From an uncultured bacterium (lineage in GTDB: Bacteria > Planctomycetota > UBA1135 > GCA-002686595), in contig CAJQPT010000028.1 of NCBI GenBank assembly GCA_905480285.1, positions 1-63,588 of the forward strand: a DNA stretch of 63,588 nt, given 5' to 3'. Below are positions 31,841 to 40,533 of the stretch, piece by piece (position 1 is the stretch's first letter; each line of letters starts with the position of its first letter). The notes beneath the pieces are model-generated. The model was given only the letters and a program-made list of their open reading frames with translations, did not search any database and was not told the origin of the DNA. The translations under genes were made by a program, and so were the position numbers.

Positions 31841-33196
31841 GTGGACCGTGTTCCTGAGATTCGACGCACCGCCGACGTGGCGGCGACGAGACCCATGGAT
31901 CGCCGCCCGGGAGCTCCCGAGCCGCGAACTGGCGAGGCCTCCAAGCAGGGCGTCGCGGGGCAATCGGGGGCCGAGCGACCCGCGGAGTCGCGCCCAGATG
32001 TGGCCCTGGAGCGCGCCTCTCGAGCCCTCAGCGCGCTGGATCCGGAGGCGGATGGTGAGGTCGGAGCGCGTCTCCAGGAACTCCGTGATGCGCTCGCCCG
32101 TGGCGCGGCAGACGGCGATCCCCGCGCGCAGCGGCTGCTCTCTCGGTTGGACGCGTTGGCCTTCCAGCCGGGGCGCGACGGCGGGCCGGAGCTCGCCGCG
32201 TTGAACCGCATGGCCCACGTCGCGCGACAGCTCGCCCTCCTCGCCAGCGCCGCTGTTGCAGGCGTGGACTCTGCCGGCGCCGCGAGGCAGGCCCTGCTCG
32301 ACGCGATCCTGTCAGTCGCGGGCGTGAACCCCGGGGGGCCAGGGGCTCGAGCTTTGACGTCCGCGCTTGACGTGGTCCTGCCGGAGATCATCGGGCGCTC
32401 CGCAGGCATTCAGCTGCGGGCCCATGACGCAGCGGACGTGCTCCGTGTGGCGGGCGAGAGGCTGCTCGAGAGGCTCGCGGGGAGAATGGAGGCGGCCGGG
32501 GAGCCCGTGGCCGCCAGGGGATTGCGCGAGGCGCTCGCTGGCGCCTCGAGTCGAGGATCCATCGACGGTAGCCTCGCCCGGGTCCTACTCCACCAGCAAG
32601 CGTCACGGTCGGCGGGCGCCGGGCAGGCTGCGGCGTACCTCGACTCCCTCCTCAGCGGCGCGCTGCGCTCGCCGCAGGAGGTCGCAGCGGCGCTGATCGC
32701 CGAGTCTGGCTCCGCAGGCAGCGGCCTGCGGGAGGTAATCGGTCGACACCTTGCCGCGAGGGAGTTCGAACACGCGTGGAATGTGGCCCGGCGGGAGTTC
32801 GGCGATCCGCCGGCCTTCGGGTTCGCTGTCCCCGAGGGCCCCGATCGATTCGCGACGGTCCAGGTCGTCGGCGACAACCCGTCTGGCCGAGGCCGCGGCT
32901 CCGAGCGTGGGCGGGAGTCATGCCACGTTACGGTCGGCGTCGAGTTCAGCGGGCTCGGACCCGTTCGGGCGGACCTGGCTGTCCGCGGTGATCAGATCGC
33001 GCTGCGCCTCGTGGTCGCGCGACCTGACGTCGCCCAGGAGATTCGCTTTCGGGCCAGTGAACTGGAGTCGGCCCTCGCCCTGGAGGGTCGCCGGGTACTC
33101 CTGGCGGTCGCGGATGGGTCCGAGGATGAGGCTCGCGTGGATGCCCGCCAGGTCGGCGTGAAGCCCGAGGACCACGTTATGGACCTGGAAGGATGA
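31841..33196 (+). CDS. FliK-like protein (hook-length control C-terminal domain)
   Basis: A 451-residue protein. The first ~340 residues are Ala/Arg-rich, low-complexity and helical (QLALLASAAVAGVDSA, SLLSGALRSPQEVAAALIAE). The last ~110 carry a domain in the style of FliK/YscP substrate-switch proteins: CHVTVGVEFSGLGPVRADLAV, QIALRLVVARPDVAQEIRFRA and LESALALEGRRVLLAV. That is strand-strand-helix with the 'LG.v...l' phrase. It starts with GTG 31841, or possibly ATG 31895. It overlaps the next gene by ATGA, and that partner is an FlhB C-domain protein, which strengthens the assignment. No other flagellar or type III secretion genes are in the window. Confidence 0.65.
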   Translation: MDRVPEIRRTADVAATRPMDRRPGAPEPRTGEASKQGVAGQSGAERPAESRPDVALERASRALSALDPEADGEVGARLQELRDALARGAADGDPRAQRLLSRLDALAFQPGRDGGPELAALNRMAHVARQLALLASAAVAGVDSAGAARQALLDAILSVAGVNPGGPGARALTSALDVVLPEIIGRSAGIQLRAHDAADVLRVAGERLLERLAGRMEAAGEPVAARGLREALAGASSRGSIDGSLARVLLHQQASRSAGAGQAAAYLDSLLSGALRSPQEVAAALIAESGSAGSGLREVIGRHLAAREFEHAWNVARREFGDPPAFGFAVPEGPDRFATVQVVGDNPSGRGRGSERGRESCHVTVGVEFSGLGPVRADLAVRGDQIALRLVVARPDVAQEIRFRASELESALALEGRRVLLAVADGSEDEARVDARQVGVKPEDHVMDLEG

Positions 33197-33510
33197 CGGA
33201 GCCTCGCAAGAACCTGCCCGAGGCCGTTGCGCTCCACTACGACCGCGATGCGGCCGAGGGAGCTCCCTCCGTCGTGGCCCGCGGTCGCGGGGAGATCGCG
33301 AACCGGATCCTCGAGACCGCCGTCGAAGCGGGGGTGCCAATTCGCGAGGACAAGGACCTTCTGGAGCTCCTCTCCATGGTCGAGCTCGGTGAGGAAATCC
33401 CCGTCGAGGTCTTCGGCGCGGTGGCGCAGCTGATCTCGTTCCTGTGGGAAATGAACGAGGAGCGGAGAGAGGCCGAGCCTGAGGTGCCCCCAGGCCCTGC
33501 TCCGCGGTGA
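33193..33510 (+). CDS. FlhB C-terminal domain-like protein (EscU/YscU family, stand-alone)
   Basis: A 105-residue protein matching only the cytoplasmic C-domain of the flagellar/type III export switch protein FlhB: AVALHYDRDAAEGAPSVVARGRGEIANRIL, VPIREDKDLLELLSMVELGEEIP, VEVFGAVAQLISFLWEMNE. The membrane domain and the NPTH autocleavage site of full FlhB are absent, as in the short FlhB2/FhlB proteins (Bacillus YlqH). It overlaps the FliK-like gene by 4 bases, mirroring the YlqG-YlqH pair that I recall in Bacillus. It may interact with an export apparatus encoded elsewhere or have been recruited to another task. Confidence 0.85.
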   Translation: MTEPRKNLPEAVALHYDRDAAEGAPSVVARGRGEIANRILETAVEAGVPIREDKDLLELLSMVELGEEIPVEVFGAVAQLISFLWEMNEERREAEPEVPPGPAPR

Positions 33511-33559
33511 GGCTGGACGGGTAGGGGCGCTCAGCGCTTCACCCAACCCGGCCTCGGCC

Positions 33560-33565
33560 TAAGAT
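33560..33565 (+). promoter_or_regulatory. Candidate -10 box of pdxA
   Basis: TAAGAT lies seven bases before the GTG start of pdxA, with TTCACC sixteen bases further upstream as a possible -35. Confidence 0.4.
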
Positions 33566-33572
33566 CCCTGAC

Positions 33573-34541
33573 GTGAAGCCGCTCCTCGCTCTCTCCGTCG
33601 GTGATCCCTCCGGGATTGGCCCCGAAATCGCGCCCCTCGCTGTGCGTGCGGTACGCGCTGAGGCGCGGGTCGTGATCCTCGGTCACGGAGCTGTGCGGCC
33701 TGACGGGATCCCGCTGGTCGAGTCGCCGGCGGACATGGGGGCGGAAGCTGCGGCATGGATCGACACGGGGGGGCCCGCCAGGTGGACCCTGGGGGAGGTG
33801 CAGGAGAGCTGCGGGGCCGCGGCTCTGAGCGCGCTTCGGAAGGGGCATGAGCTCGCCCTCGAGGGGGAGGTCGACGCGCTCGTCACCGGGCCCGTCAACA
33901 AGGCCGCGATGCACGCCGCAGGTGAGAGGGTCGAGGGGCAGACCGAGCTCCTGAGCCGCTGGTCGGGGGTCGAGCGGTACGAGATGATGGGGTTCGTCGG
34001 CCAGCTTCGGGTGATGCTCGCGACGCGCCATGTCTCCCTCCGCGAGGCGCTGGACCGGATCACGACGGAGCACGTCCTCGACCGGCTCCTCTTCCTGGGC
34101 GAGGCGCTGCGATCGATCGGGCTGAAGGACCCGCTCGTGGGAGTCGCGGGGCTCAACCCACACGCCGGGGAGGGGGGGCTGTTCGGACGGGAGGAGATCG
34201 AGATCCTCATGCCGGCGATTGAGCTCGCCCGGGCGCAGGGGATGCGCATCCAGGGACCCGTCGCCCCCGATTCGGTCTTCGTCAGGGGGCTGAGGGGGGA
34301 TTTCGACGCTGTCCTCGCGCTCTATCACGACCAGGCCTTCATCCCGCTGAAGCTGGCTGGGGCCGATTCAGGGGTGACCTTCATTCCGGGACTCCCGTAC
34401 CGCCGTTTCAGTCCGATGCACGGCACGGCGTTCGATATCGTCGGAAAGAGGGGGCCTGACGGGCAACCTGTCGCAGATCCAGGGAATCTCGCCGAAGCTC
34501 TCCGTGTGGCGTCGAGGATCACCCGTCGAATAGCCGAGTAG
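33573..34541 (+). CDS. pdxA: 4-hydroxythreonine-4-phosphate dehydrogenase PdxA
   Basis: NAD-dependent oxidation and decarboxylation of 4-phosphohydroxy-threonine in the DXP-dependent pyridoxal phosphate pathway; cytosolic. The 322-residue protein opens with LLALSVGDPSGIGPEI and contains LVTGPVNKAAMHAAG, GQTELLSRWSG, VAGLNPHAGEGGLFGREE (metal-binding His), VLALYHDQAFIPLKLAG (second His/Asp metal site) and HGTAFDIVGKRG near the end, all strongly conserved in PdxA. It starts with GTG 33573, seven bases after a TAAGAT box. It ends with TAG inside a TAGACT sequence that may serve as a promoter for the downstream radical SAM gene. Confidence 0.95.
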   Translation: MKPLLALSVGDPSGIGPEIAPLAVRAVRAEARVVILGHGAVRPDGIPLVESPADMGAEAAAWIDTGGPARWTLGEVQESCGAAALSALRKGHELALEGEVDALVTGPVNKAAMHAAGERVEGQTELLSRWSGVERYEMMGFVGQLRVMLATRHVSLREALDRITTEHVLDRLLFLGEALRSIGLKDPLVGVAGLNPHAGEGGLFGREEIEILMPAIELARAQGMRIQGPVAPDSVFVRGLRGDFDAVLALYHDQAFIPLKLAGADSGVTFIPGLPYRRFSPMHGTAFDIVGKRGPDGQPVADPGNLAEALRVASRITRRIAE

Positions 34542-34595
34542 ACTGGAGGAGGCACCGCTCGCCGTTGCGAGCCCGGCCGTCTCCCCCCGGTAATC

Positions 34596-36239
34596 ATGAT
34601 TCAGCGCCAGAAGAAGAAGATCGTCCTCTACCAGCCCAAGCAGGTGGACGACAGCCTCGGAGTCGAGTCGAGCAAGGACATGCTCCCGCTCGAGCTGATG
34701 ACCATCGCAGCCTTCCCGCTCGAGGATGGCTTTGACGTCAAGATCGTCGACGGGAGCCTTTACAGCGGGACGGAGGGGCATGAGCGCTTCATCCACGAGG
34801 CCGACGGCGCGCTGATGGTCGGGACCACGGCCATCCTTGGCTACATGGTGACCGACGGTTGGCTCGCCATGAGGGCCTTGAAGGAGCGGCTCCCCGACAT
34901 GCCGGCAGTCATAGGTGGTTGGTTTGCCAGCGTGAAGCCGGACCTCATGCTTGAGACGGGGCTCTACGAGTGCGTTGTGATCGGGCAGGGCGAGCTCATC
35001 TTCAGGGACGTGGTCAACGCCATCGATAGCGGAGAGTCGCTCGAGTCCATCGAGGGCATCGCGTACATGAAGGACGGTGAGGTCATCAAGACCCCGCGTC
35101 GCTCCGTGGCGGGCTGGGACCAGGTCCCCAATGTCCCCTGGCATCTGATCGACCCCGAGCCTTACCGGGAGCATCAAATGCGCGCCCAGTCTGCGCGTGA
35201 CGTGCTCCGCCTGCCGACGCCGCCTTGGATCGGCCACGGCAAGCCGTACTTCGGGATCACGTACTTCTCGAGCTACGGCTGCCCTGAGCCGTGCGGCTTT
35301 TGCTGCAGCCCAGAGATCAGCATGCGCCGCTGGAAGTGCATGCCCGCGGAACGGATGCTCGACGACATCGAGGAGCTCCACGATCGCTGGGGGTTCGATT
35401 CAATCCGGTTCCATGACGCGAACTTCGGCGTCATGCAGAAGCGGACGCGCGCCTTCGCGGAGGGCCTCCTGAAGCGGGACCTGCGCATCGGGTGGAACTC
35501 GTTCATCGAGACGCACTCCATCCTCAACTACAAGCAGGACACGCTCGACATGATGGCCGAGTCCGGCATGTACGTGGCGGAGATCGGCGCCGAGGCAGGT
35601 CTGGACGAGATGATGCAGCGCATCGGCAAGCCCATCAAAGGCGATGACAACATCGCTGCAGCCGTGGAGATGGACCGCCGCGGCGTCCAGGGGTCGATCA
35701 CTTACATCATCGGCTATCCCGGCGAGAGCGAGGAGTCGATGATGGCGACCATCGACCAGTGCCGCCGGCTTCACAACGCCGCGCCGCTCGCCCGACCCAA
35801 CGTCTGGCCCTATCGGCCGATCCCGGGGACGGTCATGTGGGATGAGGCCGAGGCGCTCGGCTATCAGGGACCGAGCACTATTCCGGAGTGGGGGTCCATC
35901 GGGGAGTATCACCTCGAGGAGACCTGGCCAGGCAATATCCCGCCCAGGGTTGCCAAGGCGCGGATGATGTATCAGCACCACGCGACCCTCAGCTATGGCC
36001 TCGCCCGGGGCAAGGTCGGTTGGTGGGAGCGGCGCGCCCAGCGTCGCCTCGAGGACGGCAGCTACGCGAACGCGCGACTCGAGGCCAAGGCCTTCGGCGC
36101 CTACAGCAAGCTCTCCCGCCGCCTCTTCGGGGGCGTCGATACGGTCCGCAGCTGGGTCGATCCCGGACACAAGACCGGGACGAGCGGCAACAAGGCCTCG
36201 CGCGCCTCCGTGTCCATGACGGACGCGACCAAGGGCTGA
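34596..36239 (+). CDS. B12-binding-domain radical SAM protein
   Basis: A 547-residue cytosolic iron-sulfur enzyme of the BchE/MiaB-like cobalamin radical SAM layout. Residues about 8-160 form a Rossmann-type B12-binding domain (KIVLYQPKQVDDS, GALMVGTTAILGYMVTDGW, MPAVIGGWFASVKPDLM, VVIGQGELIFRDVV) without the DxHxxG cobalamin-ligand motif. The radical SAM cluster is Cys229-x3-Cys233-x2-Cys236 in YGCPEPCGFCC, followed by SIRFHDANFGV and VAEIGAEAGLDEMMQRIGK. The C-terminal third is family-specific. Homologues methylate or rearrange unactivated carbons in lipids, hopanoids or antibiotics; no neighbour reveals the substrate. A convergent hybrid histidine kinase ends 72 bases away. Confidence 0.88.
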   Translation: MIQRQKKKIVLYQPKQVDDSLGVESSKDMLPLELMTIAAFPLEDGFDVKIVDGSLYSGTEGHERFIHEADGALMVGTTAILGYMVTDGWLAMRALKERLPDMPAVIGGWFASVKPDLMLETGLYECVVIGQGELIFRDVVNAIDSGESLESIEGIAYMKDGEVIKTPRRSVAGWDQVPNVPWHLIDPEPYREHQMRAQSARDVLRLPTPPWIGHGKPYFGITYFSSYGCPEPCGFCCSPEISMRRWKCMPAERMLDDIEELHDRWGFDSIRFHDANFGVMQKRTRAFAEGLLKRDLRIGWNSFIETHSILNYKQDTLDMMAESGMYVAEIGAEAGLDEMMQRIGKPIKGDDNIAAAVEMDRRGVQGSITYIIGYPGESEESMMATIDQCRRLHNAAPLARPNVWPYRPIPGTVMWDEAEALGYQGPSTIPEWGSIGEYHLEETWPGNIPPRVAKARMMYQHHATLSYGLARGKVGWWERRAQRRLEDGSYANARLEAKAFGAYSKLSRRLFGGVDTVRSWVDPGHKTGTSGNKASRASVSMTDATKG

Positions 36240-36256
36240 GCTCTCGGAGGCGGCCT

Positions 36257-36312
36257 CAGCGGGGTCGGCACAGCGGGGTCGGCACAGCGGGGTCGGCACA
36301 GCGGGGTCGGCT
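36257..36312. repeat. 14-base tandem repeat at convergent gene ends
   Basis: Four consecutive copies of CAGCGGGGTCGGCA (36257-36270, 36271-36284, 36285-36298, 36299-36312; the last differs by one base). It fills most of the 72 bases between the radical SAM gene and the convergent histidine kinase, and its end touches the kinase stop codon. Confidence 0.9.
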
Positions 36313-37928
36313 CAGGGAGATGGGCGCAGGAACTGCAGCATGAGTTCCTGCAGAAGGAGGAGCCGCACCGGCTTCTCCAGGAACCCGTCCATCCCCGAGG
36401 CGAGCGCGTCCTCGCGGTCGTGCTCGAAGGCCCCGGCGGTGAACGCGACGACCGGCAGGTCCCGCCAAGCGACGTCCAACTGACGGATCTCCCGGGTCGC
36501 CTCGGTCCCTGCCATGACTGGCATCATGAGGTCCATGAGCACGAGGTCGAAGGGCGCCGCCGCGATCGCGTTCACCGCGGCTCGGCCGTTGGAGACCACC
36601 TCGGCATCGGCGCCGAGCTTCCTCACGAGCCTGCGTGCGATCACCTGGTTCATCTGATTGTCCTCCACGATGAGGACGCGCGCTCCGGGGAAGAGCACCA
36701 GGTCGCTGGAGGCTGGAGCTGCCTCCTCTGCTATGGCGGCTGGCTTGGCGCTCCCCTTCACAGGCTCAGCCTCGAAGGTGAACGCGAAGGTGCTGCCATC
36801 AGAGTCGCTGTGGAGCAGCTCAAGCGCTCCGCCCATGGCTCGGGCCAGCTCGCTCGAGATGGCGAGGCCGAGCCCTGTGCCGCCGAACTCTCTCGTCACC
36901 GAGTCGTCCGCCTGAGTGAATGGGTCGAAGAGGAAGGGCTGGGCTGCCTTGGCGATACCGATCCCGGTGTCCGAGACGGTGATCCGAACGCTTCCACCGG
37001 ACAGCGGCTCGAGGCGGAGTCGGATGCTCCCCGCCGTTGTGAACTTCACCGCGTTGCCGAGCAGGTTGGCGATCACCTGTCCAATTCGCCGCTCGTCTCC
37101 GAGCCGTGGTGCTCTCAGCTCCTCGTCGCAGTCGACGTCGAACCGGAGGCTCTTCGCCAGGGCCTCGGCCTCGAACTGAGCGGCCGCGCGCTGAACGACC
37201 TCCGGTAGTGACACCGGGCGCCGCTCGAGGTCAGCGCCGCTCGCCTCCAGCTTGGACAGGTCGAGGATGTCGTTCACGAGGGCGAGGAGCGACTGCGCGC
37301 AGGAGTCCATCGTGGAGATCTGCTCTCGCTGCTCGCGGGTGAGCTCGGTCGTCCGCAGCAGGTCGATCATCGCGCCGAACCCGTTGAGGGGGGTTCGGAT
37401 CTCGTGGCTCATCACCGCGAGGAAGCGCTCCTTGGCCCGGACCGCGGCGTGCGCGTCATTCAGGGCTGCGCTGAGCTCCTTGCCCAGCTCACGAGCATCG
37501 TTCAGGGCCGTCCGGCTCGTCTGCATGACGAGGAGGAGGTCCGGGGTTGAATCACTGGGCGGGAAGTCCGTCAGGGTCAATTCCTGCTCGGCGACCTCGC
37601 TTACGCTGCGGAGGACGGGGGATCCGATGAAGGCGACCTGCCCGCCAGCTTCGAGAGGGATCATGCTCCCCTTGATGCTGAGGTTGGAGACGCGGTGGCG
37701 TAGGACGACCGTGAGCCCCGTGGAGGGCTCGATCGCAGCGATGGAGTTGAGGTCGCGTGGGCGGAGGACCTCGAAGGCCGCGTCCGCTGCCGTTCCCTCC
37801 AGTACGTCTCGCCGTCGCCCAAGAACCTCGCCGACGACAGAGATTCGGTGCTCGTGATCGAGGATGAAGCCGAAGGGAAATGACTCGGCGAACCGCTCAC
37901 GGGAGATCGAGATCTCAGCGTCGCTCAT
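36312..37928 (-). CDS. Hybrid sensor histidine kinase with HNOBA-like N-terminus and receiver domain
   Basis: A 538-residue cytosolic hybrid kinase with no membrane segment. Residues 15-130 match the heme-NO-binding-associated (HNOBA) domain: SFPFGFILDHEHRISVVGEV, LRPRDLNS, LSIKGSMIPLEAGGQVAFIGSP, ELTLTDFPPSD. A coiled-coil linker leads to the HisKA box AVMSHEIRTPLNG with His175. The ATPase domain has NLLGNAVKF, SDTGIGI and FGGTGLGLAI. The C-terminal receiver (about 415-535) carries VEDN (Asp423) and phospho-acceptor Asp466 in LVLMDLMMPVMAG. Its start overlaps the H-NOX gene stop by 4 bases, so it almost certainly transduces the H-NOX heme signal. No output protein is adjacent. Confidence 0.93.
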   Translation of the reverse strand: MSDAEISISRERFAESFPFGFILDHEHRISVVGEVLGRRRDVLEGTAADAAFEVLRPRDLNSIAAIEPSTGLTVVLRHRVSNLSIKGSMIPLEAGGQVAFIGSPVLRSVSEVAEQELTLTDFPPSDSTPDLLLVMQTSRTALNDARELGKELSAALNDAHAAVRAKERFLAVMSHEIRTPLNGFGAMIDLLRTTELTREQREQISTMDSCAQSLLALVNDILDLSKLEASGADLERRPVSLPEVVQRAAAQFEAEALAKSLRFDVDCDEELRAPRLGDERRIGQVIANLLGNAVKFTTAGSIRLRLEPLSGGSVRITVSDTGIGIAKAAQPFLFDPFTQADDSVTREFGGTGLGLAISSELARAMGGALELLHSDSDGSTFAFTFEAEPVKGSAKPAAIAEEAAPASSDLVLFPGARVLIVEDNQMNQVIARRLVRKLGADAEVVSNGRAAVNAIAAAPFDLVLMDLMMPVMAGTEATREIRQLDVAWRDLPVVAFTAGAFEHDREDALASGMDGFLEKPVRLLLLQELMLQFLRPSP

Positions 37929-38476
37929 GACCCCGCTGCGCTCTCCCTCAGGCGGAACTGCTTGTGTCCGGGGGCTTGGTCTTCGAGGAGCTCAATCTCA
38001 ATGGTCTCGTCAAAGCGCCTGGCCAGCCCCTTGATCAGGCCGATCACCATCGGCGCGAGGCCCTCTCGCTTGGAGTAGTAGTGGAGGATGCTGGACCCAT
38101 CGCCGAGGGCCTCGCGCCTGAAACTCGGTGGGACCAGCTCAGGCATGGCGTCCCCGATGCGCTCGTGCATCTTGTCGAGGTTGTCGAGGAATTCGTTGAG
38201 GGTGCTGCCCATCATCGAGACGAGGTCGCCGTAGCCCTCCTCGATGGTGTAAATGGTCCAGTACTCGCCGAAGGCCTCGAGCACCGCTTCAGGGGGCAAG
38301 TCGAGTGTCTTCGAGGCGGCGTCAACCAGCCGATAGGTGACCGCGTCGTCATAGACGTCCATGGCGACGAAGCCGCCGGGATCGATCCCAGCTCGCTCGC
38401 AGATGGTTGTCCAGGCCGCATCTCCGAAGCGGCTCCTGACGAGGCCTTCGACGGCGCGATTGACGAGTCCGTACAT
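37925..38476 (-). CDS. H-NOX heme-based gas sensor protein
   Basis: A 183-residue stand-alone heme-NO/oxygen-binding protein. It begins MYGLVNRAVEGLV, like other bacterial H-NOX proteins. The proximal heme ligand is His104 in DNLDKMHERIGDAMP. The heme propionate clamp YxSxR is Tyr133-Ser135-Arg137 (YYSKR). PPSFRREAL and the FGEYWTIYTIEEGYGDL tract also fit. In facultative anaerobes and Proteobacteria such proteins bind NO and inhibit a partner kinase; oxygen binding cannot be excluded from sequence. It is the first gene of the pair, with the kinase overlapping by ATGA downstream. A TACCCT box lies 16 bases ahead of its ATG. Confidence 0.95.
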   Translation of the reverse strand: MYGLVNRAVEGLVRSRFGDAAWTTICERAGIDPGGFVAMDVYDDAVTYRLVDAASKTLDLPPEAVLEAFGEYWTIYTIEEGYGDLVSMMGSTLNEFLDNLDKMHERIGDAMPELVPPSFRREALGDGSSILHYYSKREGLAPMVIGLIKGLARRFDETIEIELLEDQAPGHKQFRLRESAAGS

Positions 38477-38606
38477 GATGAGCAGTGGGTCCAGGGTAGC
38501 GGTGAGGCAGGGTCTACATGAGAACCCGGATCTGGCGTCTCGTCCACACCAACAGTCGCTCTCGTGGTGAGCCGCCCGGTTGCGTCAGCTGGTCACCCCT
38601 CGTCTC

Positions 38607-40529
38607 TCAGAGGTCGACTTCGGTCGCCTCTTCTGCGCGATCCATGATGAAGCGGAACCGCGCGGAGGGATCCTTGCCCATCAGGTCGTTCATGACCCGA
38701 TCGGTGACCAGCCCGTCCGCGATCTCGACGCGGAGCAGTCGGCGCTGAGCCGGGTCGAGGGTCGTCTCCCAGAGCGTGCGGGGCATCATCTCACCGAGGC
38801 CCTTGAAGCGGGTGATCGACGGCGTCGAACGCGCGCTGCCGTGCTCGGAGATGATCCGGTCTCGGTCCGCCTCGTCCGCGGCCCACCAAGTCTCCTTGGC
38901 GATGTCCACGCGATAGAGGGGGGGGACCGCGATGTACAGGCGGCCGGCCGAGATGAGGCCGGGCAGGTGGCGGTAGAAGAAGGTCAGCAGAAGCGTCGTG
39001 ATGTGGTGGCCGTCCGAGTCCGCGTCCGCCAGCAGGATGACCCGCTGGTAGCGGAGCTTGGAGAGGTCGAAGTCCGTCCCGATGCCGCAGCCCAGCGCCG
39101 TCAGGAGGTCGGCCAGCTCCTTGTTATCCAGGACCTTCTTCAGGCCGGCATCTTCGGTGTTCAGGACCTTCCCGCGCAGCGGGAGAATGGCCTGGAGCGT
39201 CCGGTCTCGGCCCTGCTTGGCCGACCCGCCCGCCGAATCACCCTCGACGATGAAGAGCTCGGAGTTGTCGCGGTTCTTCGTCGAACAGTCAGAGAGCTTG
39301 CCGGGGAGCGTCAGGCGGCTGGTAGCGGACTTTCGAGAGACAGAGGCTGAAGCCGCCCGACTGGCGGCGCGTGCCCGGCTGGCGGCAATGACCCGGGTGA
39401 TGATCTGCTCGGCGGTGGAGCTGTTCGAGTTCAGCCACTTCTCGAGGGCCGGCCGCAGGGCGCCATCCACGAGGGCCTGGACCTCAGGATTGTTGAGCCG
39501 GTCCTTGGTTTGGCCCTGGAACTGCGGGTCTGCGATGAAGACGGAGAGGATGCCCAGGATCCCCTCGCGGATGTCTTCGTGCGTGATCTTGACGCCCCGC
39601 GGGGTGAGCTTGTGGGTCTCGATGTAGTTCCGGACCGCCTTGTTGAGCCCGGCACGGAAGCCGTTCTCATGGCTGCCGCCAGAGCTGGTCGTGATCCCGT
39701 TGACGTAGCTCCTGACGTGCTCGTCGGTGGAGTCGGTCCACTGGAAGACCATCTCGACGCGCGCGTCCGCGGTCTCCTTTGCAAGGAAGAACGGCTCCTC
39801 ATGGATAGGAGAGGCCGAGCGGGACTTGCTGACGTCGGCAAGGTAGTCCCGGATCCCGTTCTCGTGTCGGAAGACGGTGCGCTTGCCGGCGACCTCATCC
39901 ACGAAGACCATCTTCACATTGGAGTGAAGGAACGCCGCGGTCTCCAAGCGCTGCTGCAGAGTCTCCGAGTTGAACGTCGTCTTTGGGAAGATCTTCGGGT
40001 CAGGCGTGAAGGTGATCGTCGTGCCTGAGCCGCGGACCTCCTTGTCCTTGGCCTTGAGGAGCTTGGTCGCGGGGACCCCGCGGGCGAAGTCCATCTTGTA
40101 CTGACCCCCGTCGCGGCGGATCACGGCGGTGAGCTTCTTGGAGAGGGCGTTGACCACGGACGCGCCGACGCCGTGCAGCCCGCCGGAGGTCTTGTAGTTC
40201 CCGTCGCCGTCGTTCTGGAACTTTCCGCCCGCGTGCAGCTCCGTCAGGACGAGCTCGAGGCCCGACTTCCCGGTCTTCTTGTTCCGGTCGACGGGGATCC
40301 CTCGCCCGTTATCGGCGACCGTCACCGTCTCGCCGGTCTTGTGCAGCGTGAGGGTGATCTCGGTCGCGTGGCCGTTCATGGCCTCGTCCACGGAGTTGTC
40401 CAGGACCTCCCACACGAGGTGGTGGAGCCCGGCGCTGTTGACGCCGCCGATGTACATCCCGGGGCGCTTGCGTACCGCCTCGAGACCCTGGAGGACGGTG
40501 AGCTGGTCTGCGGTGTAAGCCTTGGCCAT
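38607..40529 (-). CDS. parE: DNA topoisomerase IV subunit B (ParE-type)
   Basis: ATPase subunit of a type IIA topoisomerase that decatenates or relaxes DNA; 640 residues from ATG 40529. GHKL ATPase elements are LEAVRKRPGMYIGG, VLDNSVDEAMNG, VADNGRGIPVD and TSGGLHGVGASVVNALS. The TOPRIM domain has ELFIVEGDSAGGSAKQGRDR and LLADADSDGHHITTLLLTFF. The DSDG version with HIxTLL is the ParE form (GyrB usually has DVDGSHI), so I prefer parE, though some bacteria blur the distinction. VPPLYRVDI and ITRFKGLGEM complete the family set. An Arg/Ala/Ser-rich insert lies near 400. It follows the A subunit with a 4-base gap, so the two are cotranscribed. Confidence 0.93.
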   Translation of the reverse strand: MAKAYTADQLTVLQGLEAVRKRPGMYIGGVNSAGLHHLVWEVLDNSVDEAMNGHATEITLTLHKTGETVTVADNGRGIPVDRNKKTGKSGLELVLTELHAGGKFQNDGDGNYKTSGGLHGVGASVVNALSKKLTAVIRRDGGQYKMDFARGVPATKLLKAKDKEVRGSGTTITFTPDPKIFPKTTFNSETLQQRLETAAFLHSNVKMVFVDEVAGKRTVFRHENGIRDYLADVSKSRSASPIHEEPFFLAKETADARVEMVFQWTDSTDEHVRSYVNGITTSSGGSHENGFRAGLNKAVRNYIETHKLTPRGVKITHEDIREGILGILSVFIADPQFQGQTKDRLNNPEVQALVDGALRPALEKWLNSNSSTAEQIITRVIAASRARAASRAASASVSRKSATSRLTLPGKLSDCSTKNRDNSELFIVEGDSAGGSAKQGRDRTLQAILPLRGKVLNTEDAGLKKVLDNKELADLLTALGCGIGTDFDLSKLRYQRVILLADADSDGHHITTLLLTFFYRHLPGLISAGRLYIAVPPLYRVDIAKETWWAADEADRDRIISEHGSARSTPSITRFKGLGEMMPRTLWETTLDPAQRRLLRVEIADGLVTDRVMNDLMGKDPSARFRFIMDRAEEATEVDL

Positions 40530-40533
40530 CGTG

